Origin: Chloroflexota bacterium
GTDB taxonomy: Bacteria > Chloroflexota > Anaerolineae > UBA2200
Assembly: GCA_014360755.1 (NCBI GenBank)
Contig: JACIWX010000013.1
Location: 1-35,006, forward strand
Length of the DNA: 35,006 nucleotides
Direction: 5' to 3'
Shown here piece by piece: positions 31,132 to 35,006 of the stretch. Position 1 is the stretch's first letter. Every line of letters begins with the position of its first letter. A program made the translations under genes and the position numbers. Below the pieces are notes generated by a model. The model was not told the origin of the DNA and ran no database searches. It saw only the letters and a program-made list of their open reading frames with translations.

Positions 31132-33546
31132 ATGAGCGTGAAAAGATGGCTTCGCGAGTTGTTATGCGATGAGCTGCAGCACCAAGGTCAAAGTGGACTG
31201 TTGGTCTGGTATGATGCGGGCGGCACGCTCAAGCCCATTGTGGAGCAGGCACTGCCGCAGGGAGTGCGCTTGCTGCCCTTTCAGGGGAGCTATCTGGCTC
31301 TGCGTTTCGCCCTCGAAGGGGAAGACCCACAGTTCCGCCAGCGCTGGGTGGTGTACGTGCCCGAAAAGGCACCGCGGGAGAGCTGGCTGCGCGATTGGGA
31401 GCTATTGGGTGCCCATTGGGACATGGACCTGCTGGAATTGCTGCGGCGGAAAGCAAATCTGAAGGTCACCCCGCGTCTGACCGAACTGTTGCGAGAACAG
31501 CCTCAAAATGCACGTGATCTCGTGCAGGAGTGGGATGCCTTATTGGATGAGCAAGCGGTTAGCGAGCAGAGCCTCTTGGAGGCGTTGCTGGCGCTGGCAT
31601 TGGGACTGACACGCTGGCAGCCTGAAGAGGCTGTTTTGGCTTTTGTAACTGACCCGTCTAGTGGAGCGCGCTTGGAACAGCGCGGGCTGTGGGCAGCGTT
31701 CAAGGGGAGGCTCCAGCAGTGGGCAGGTTGGGCGCGCCTTCCCGATGCCGCGACTGACCTGAGAAAGCGTTTGGAGGCAGCCATTTTGCTCTCCGAGTTG
31801 GCAGCGGCTGTTCCTGATAACATCGTTGCTAGCTGGAACGACATCCTGCCCGCCGCTCCGAAGCAATCCGTTGTGGCAGGCATAGCCAAGGTCTGGCGCG
31901 AGCGTGAGGACTTGCGAGGCGGCTATCTCCAAGCCGCGAAACGCGTCGAGAAGGAATACAGCCTAGCCAAGCTCCTTGTGCCCAACGAACCCCTTCTGCG
32001 CTGCGAGACCTGCCGCGTTATCGATGACCTGTGGCTTCAGGAGCTTGCCCATGTCGTGGCTGCAGATGGGAGCAATCTGGCAACTAGTGCAACGCGCGTC
32101 GAAGAGATTGCTGCGAGGAGAAAAAAGGGCTTTTGGGCACGGCAAGGTGAGGCTCCTTACTGGGGGGCGATCCACCTCGCTGTGCAGCTCTACCAAAGTT
32201 GCCGGGCTGCCCTTGCGGACATCGGTGCGCTGACAGGAGTGACCGCTTTGGAGCAGCGCTACTGTGCAGAGGATGGTTGGTGGAGGCTAGACCTATGGGC
32301 TTTGGAGCTGGCGGCGCAAGCGAAGGCTTTGTCTCCCCAAGAGCGCAAGCGTTACGCAGATCCAGCCTGGCACATCTATGCGCGATACTTGGACCAACTG
32401 TCTCGGCGTTTGGCTGAAGCAGTGCAAAGAGAAGGATGGGTGACAGACCAGCCCCGCTTTTGGAGCCAGTATGTCACAGGCAAGAGGAAAACGGCGATCC
32501 TGCTCGTCGATGGCTTGCGTTACGACCTGGCGCATCGCTTTGCCGCACTGTTGCCCCAGGACGAGTTTCAGGTAACACTGCACGCATCACACGGGCTGCT
32601 GCCCAGCATCACTGAGGTAGGGATGTCTGCTTTGCTGCCTGGGGCAGAAGCGGGGTTGGCAGTCTCGGTGGAGGGGGCAAGCGTTCGAGTAGAGCTTGGC
32701 AAGGCGGATGTCTCAACCCCGCAGGGACGCCTAGCGTGGCTACAAGGGCGGCTGCCGAAGCAGGCGAAGGTCGTGAGACTGGATGAGGTGGAGGGTTCAG
32801 ATCTGGACGGCGTAGAGCTGCTGGTAGTCCAGTCTCGGGAGATTGACCAATTTGGCACCTTTGTCGCCGATTTGGCACCCGAAGGGCTGTTGGATATGGT
32901 GCAGCGTTTGGTAGCCCCTATACGCTATTTGCGTGAGAAGGGCTTTTCAACTATTCAGATCACTGCTGACCACGGTTTTCTATTCTTTCCCCCTGGTGTT
33001 GAACCTATCGCACTGGACGCTGGGATTGCCAAGGTATGCAAGCGACGCTTCGCGATTGGCGCGCATCCGGAGGGTTGTCTGCTCATGGCCTCGAAGGAGC
33101 TGGGCTTGGCAGGGTCAGAGCAATTTGCCTTCCCTATTGGCTTGGCTGTCTTTGCCCTCCAGGGTGCAGTTGGCGCGTTCCTCCATGGTGGGCTGAGCCT
33201 GCAGGAGTGTGTGATCCCGGTCTTAGAAGTGAAATGCGTCGCCCCTGAGGAAAAGGTTACCGTAGTCATGGAGCTGCCGGCGCAGTTGACCAGCCGCATT
33301 GCTCTTGTGACGCTGCGTGTCGAAAAGCCAACCCTGCTTACAAAGCCCAGGCGTGTGCAGGTGGAGATCAACAGCAAGCGCAGCGAGTTGGTGGAGATGA
33401 GCGTTAGCAGGCAGGAATACAGAGTGAAACTGCCATGGCTGGGCTTTGACGAGTCGGTGCCATCTACTGCCACGGTGCGACTTTTGGACGCCGAGAGCGG
33501 GCAGGTTCTAGTGGAACAATCGCTGCCAGTAGCGATGGTGGTGTGA
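31132..33546 (+). CDS. pglZ: BREX protein PglZ (alkaline-phosphatase superfamily)
   Basis: The 804-residue protein has a long helical N-terminal region and a C-terminal alkaline-phosphatase-fold domain with metal-site motifs: TAILLVDGLRYDLAHRF (D460) and QITADHGFLFFP (D613, H614), followed by a beta-rich tail. This combination defines PglZ, a core component shared by all BREX types; its phosphodiesterase-type activity is required for defence, with the true substrate unknown. It starts two bases after the pglX C-terminal part and is the last BREX gene, so the operon order is brxL-A-B-C-pglX-pglZ. Length is within the family range and the frame is intact. Confidence 0.92.
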   Translation: MSVKRWLRELLCDELQHQGQSGLLVWYDAGGTLKPIVEQALPQGVRLLPFQGSYLALRFALEGEDPQFRQRWVVYVPEKAPRESWLRDWELLGAHWDMDLLELLRRKANLKVTPRLTELLREQPQNARDLVQEWDALLDEQAVSEQSLLEALLALALGLTRWQPEEAVLAFVTDPSSGARLEQRGLWAAFKGRLQQWAGWARLPDAATDLRKRLEAAILLSELAAAVPDNIVASWNDILPAAPKQSVVAGIAKVWREREDLRGGYLQAAKRVEKEYSLAKLLVPNEPLLRCETCRVIDDLWLQELAHVVAADGSNLATSATRVEEIAARRKKGFWARQGEAPYWGAIHLAVQLYQSCRAALADIGALTGVTALEQRYCAEDGWWRLDLWALELAAQAKALSPQERKRYADPAWHIYARYLDQLSRRLAEAVQREGWVTDQPRFWSQYVTGKRKTAILLVDGLRYDLAHRFAALLPQDEFQVTLHASHGLLPSITEVGMSALLPGAEAGLAVSVEGASVRVELGKADVSTPQGRLAWLQGRLPKQAKVVRLDEVEGSDLDGVELLVVQSREIDQFGTFVADLAPEGLLDMVQRLVAPIRYLREKGFSTIQITADHGFLFFPPGVEPIALDAGIAKVCKRRFAIGAHPEGCLLMASKELGLAGSEQFAFPIGLAVFALQGAVGAFLHGGLSLQECVIPVLEVKCVAPEEKVTVVMELPAQLTSRIALVTLRVEKPTLLTKPRRVQVEINSKRSELVEMSVSRQEYRVKLPWLGFDESVPSTATVRLLDAESGQVLVEQSLPVAMVV

Positions 33547-33602
33547 GGTTATTAAAGTTTCCTAGAAACACGGTGACCACCGGGGGAATGCACAAGGAGG
33601 AT

Positions 33603-33695
33603 ATGGCAAAGCATGCCTGGGTAATTATTCGCACATGGGCAGAGGGGCATGTCCAAACCGGTGGCAACAGCCTCTCGCCCATTGCAGCGCGCTGA
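33603..33695 (+). CDS. Possible 30-residue peptide after pglZ
   Basis: ATG 33603 follows AAGGAGG (33594-33600) by only two bases, and the frame (starting MAKHAWVIIRTWAEG) runs 30 codons to TGA 33693-33695, where a dispersed repeat begins. The spacing is too short for efficient initiation and the peptide matches nothing I know. It may be the truncated start of a gene cut by the repeat, or chance. Confidence 0.2.
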   Translation: MAKHAWVIIRTWAEGHVQTGGNSLSPIAAR

Positions 33696-33696
33696 G

Positions 33697-33768
33697 GCGC
33701 TCACTACAAACGAGGTTCGTAGTGCGCACTTCAGTGCGCCATGAGCGCTAAAGCGCTCACTACAAACC
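33697..33768. repeat. Palindromic dispersed repeat, copy 1 (double unit)
   Basis: GCGCTCACTACAAAC occurs twice (33697-33711 and 33753-33767). Between them lie GTGCGCACTTCAGTGCGC and a 7-bp hairpin GAGCGCT-AA-AGCGCTC (33743-33758). A related inverted copy lies at 34735-34761, so the hydrolase gene is bracketed. The extent beyond these units is uncertain. Confidence 0.65.
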
Positions 33769-33812
33769 TTTTTCCTCGCTCGACTGGTTGGGAAAGAAGG
33801 TAGGAGTGAGGA

Positions 33813-34691
33813 TTACCGGCGCAGGAACTCGATGAGGATGGGGTTGACCACCTCTGGCCGCTCATAGTGAGGCACATGGCCCGCATCGTCAATGGGATGG
33901 AACTCAGCACCTGGCATCGCCTCCAGCACTCGGCGGTGCGTTTCCATGGGGATGGTCTTGTCCAGACGACCCCAGATGAGCAGGATGGGGCGCCCCTGCG
34001 CCCCCACGCGGCGGAAGATAGGGGTGTGGTCGCGCAGGACATCGCCGCGCAGGGTGGAGAGCAGGGCGTAGCGAAAGCCAATATACTCCGTCTGGGGTAG
34101 GTACTGAGCGCGAAAGTCGGGGAAGCGCTCCGGGTGCACAAAGTCATTGCCCTGGGAATTGACCATCACCCGTTCGAAGAGGAGGTCCATCAGCCGTTCG
34201 CCCAGCCAGGGCAGGGAAATGAGGCTGCTCAATCGAGGTTTGGGAAAGGGCAAGCCGGCCGGGTCAATAAGCACAAGTTTGCGCACGCGCTCCGGGTAGC
34301 GATCCGTGAAACTCACAGCGATGGGTCCGCCCATCGAAAGCCCAACCACATCCACGGGGTGCTCTATGCCCAGTGCCTGCAATAGGTTCAGTAGCTGGCG
34401 CACAAAGAGGTCCAAAGTGTACTCTGTCTCGGGCCGGTCGGAGAAGCCTCGCCCGTACAGGTCATAGCGCAATGGGCGGAACCCCGCTGCGGCGAGGGCA
34501 GGGAAGGTGGGGTCCCAGATGTAGTAAGGGACAGAAAAGCCATGGAGGAGCACGACCGGCTGGCCATCTGGGGGACCGGCGAGCTCATAGTGCACCACTC
34601 CGTCGGGTAAGGCAATAAACTGCCCTGGTACTCCCTGGCGCGCTTTGTCGTCCAGCACTTGACTTTCACCGCGAAAACGATAGGCAGCCAT
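33813..34691 (-). CDS. Alpha/beta-hydrolase fold protein
   Basis: The 292-residue protein shows the classic fold: oxyanion motif VVLLHGF (46-52), nucleophile elbow GLSMGG (117-122) with S119, Asp in IWGRLDKTIP (D244) and His in DDAGHVPHYERPE (H272). No signal peptide is evident, so it is probably cytosolic. Substrate cannot be told; the family includes esterases, C-C bond hydrolases and haloperoxidase-like proteins. AGGAGA lies five bases before the ATG. It is monocistronic and convergent to the BREX operon, and has no obvious link to it. Confidence 0.88.
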   Translation of the reverse strand: MAAYRFRGESQVLDDKARQGVPGQFIALPDGVVHYELAGPPDGQPVVLLHGFSVPYYIWDPTFPALAAAGFRPLRYDLYGRGFSDRPETEYTLDLFVRQLLNLLQALGIEHPVDVVGLSMGGPIAVSFTDRYPERVRKLVLIDPAGLPFPKPRLSSLISLPWLGERLMDLLFERVMVNSQGNDFVHPERFPDFRAQYLPQTEYIGFRYALLSTLRGDVLRDHTPIFRRVGAQGRPILLIWGRLDKTIPMETHRRVLEAMPGAEFHPIDDAGHVPHYERPEVVNPILIEFLRR

Positions 34692-34724
34692 AGCGTCTCC
34701 TATTTGTCCTCATTCTTTGCTGCT

Positions 34725-34733
34725 ATTATAGCA
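34725..34733 (-). promoter_or_regulatory. Extended -10 promoter candidate for the hydrolase gene
   Basis: The minus strand reads TGCTATAAT (34733-34725), an extended -10 (TGnTATAAT), 34 bases ahead of the start codon. No -35 match lies at 16-18 bases. The region where a -35 would be is occupied by the dispersed palindrome. Confidence 0.4.
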
Positions 34734-34734
34734 C

Positions 34735-34761
34735 AGTTTGTAGTAAGCGCTTTAGCGCTTA
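34735..34761. repeat. Palindromic dispersed repeat, copy 2
   Basis: GTTTGTAGTAAGCGCTTTAG and the following CGCTTA form the inverse of the unit after pglZ. The core is an 8-bp hairpin TAAGCGCT-TT-AGCGCTTA (34744-34761). It differs from copy 1 by an A replacing G (GTAGTAAG versus GTAGTGAG). Confidence 0.6.
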
Positions 34762-35006
34762 AAATTCCTGCTACTACCCCACCAGGGGTGTAGTTCGCTT
34801 TTGGGGCAAGAAATGCCTTGCATAGCCTCAGGCGGATGAAAAGCAGCCAAGTCTGGACAAGAACAATCACTGTCAGCAGATTTGGGGAACGGATTGAACG
34901 GATTCGCTCCTCAAGTAGATGGGGCTATCTTATACCCAGCGTGGACTGTGGTCCACGCCGAGCGTGAGATTGCTCCAGGTGGACCACCCGCCGTCCACGC
35001 CAAACG
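34762..35006. other. Gene-free window end with small repeats and hairpins
   Basis: I see no gene. It contains a perfect 9-base tandem GAACGGATT (34887-34895 and 34896-34904), a 7-bp hairpin CGTGGAC-TGTG-GTCCACG (34940-34957) and a second GTGGAC/GTCCAC pair near 34980-35000. The repeated GTCCACGCC units suggest another dispersed repeat that continues beyond the window. Confidence 0.5.

Overview
The window reads as bacterial chromosome. Bases from about 3,600 onward are fairly GC-rich with Shine-Dalgarno starts. The secreted binding protein has a Thr/Pro-rich lipoprotein linker, and a PIN-TRAM / cytidylate-kinase-like / cysS / rlmB block sits next to BMP-type transporters. I infer a Chloroflexota (Anaerolineae-like) organism from this gene style, not from a marker phylogeny. 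Bases 1-3,600 are visibly AT-rich and look acquired.

Region 1 (1-3,600, minus strand) is a compact four-gene operon. It has a strong TTGACT-N17-TATAAT promoter with an inverted repeat just after the -10. The genes are a small excisionase-type HTH protein, a 248-residue protein resembling the N-L1-L2 half of Argonaute, a 430-residue MID-PIWI Argonaute with a degenerate catalytic site and an intact 5'-phosphate pocket, and a membrane protein that runs off the window at base 1. This matches the plan of the archaeal pseudo-short Argonaute systems (AfAgo with AfAgo-N; Sulfolobus SiAgo with Aga1 and membrane effector Aga2). It is the strongest candidate for an undescribed system here. Bases 3,601-4,271 hold no convincing gene, only hairpins and a possible transposon end.

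Region 2 (4,241-8,516, plus strand) is housekeeping: a possible leader peptide, a PIN-TRAM membrane protein, a cytidylate-kinase-like protein, cysteinyl-tRNA synthetase and a 23S rRNA 2'-O-methyltransferase.

Region 3 (8,541-19,661, minus strand) is a nutrient-uptake cluster: a GH57 glycogen-branching enzyme, MalF- and MalG-like permeases, one binding protein, then the ATPase and two permeases of a BMP-type nucleoside importer. The binding protein is a fusion of a full sugar-binding (MalE-type) domain and a full BMP (PnrA/Med-type) domain on one lipid anchor, so it may serve both permease pairs. Two related terminal-inverted-repeat elements bracket the malF-malG pair.

Region 4 (19,927-33,546, plus strand) is a tRNA-Arg(CCT) gene with a good promoter followed by a type 1-like BREX phage-defence operon in the order brxL-brxA-brxB-brxC-pglX-pglZ. 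brxC is split by an apparent one-base frameshift between Walker A and Walker B, and pglX is split at the boundary between methyltransferase and target-recognition parts. Region 5 (33,547-35,006) has dispersed palindromic repeats around an alpha/beta hydrolase gene.
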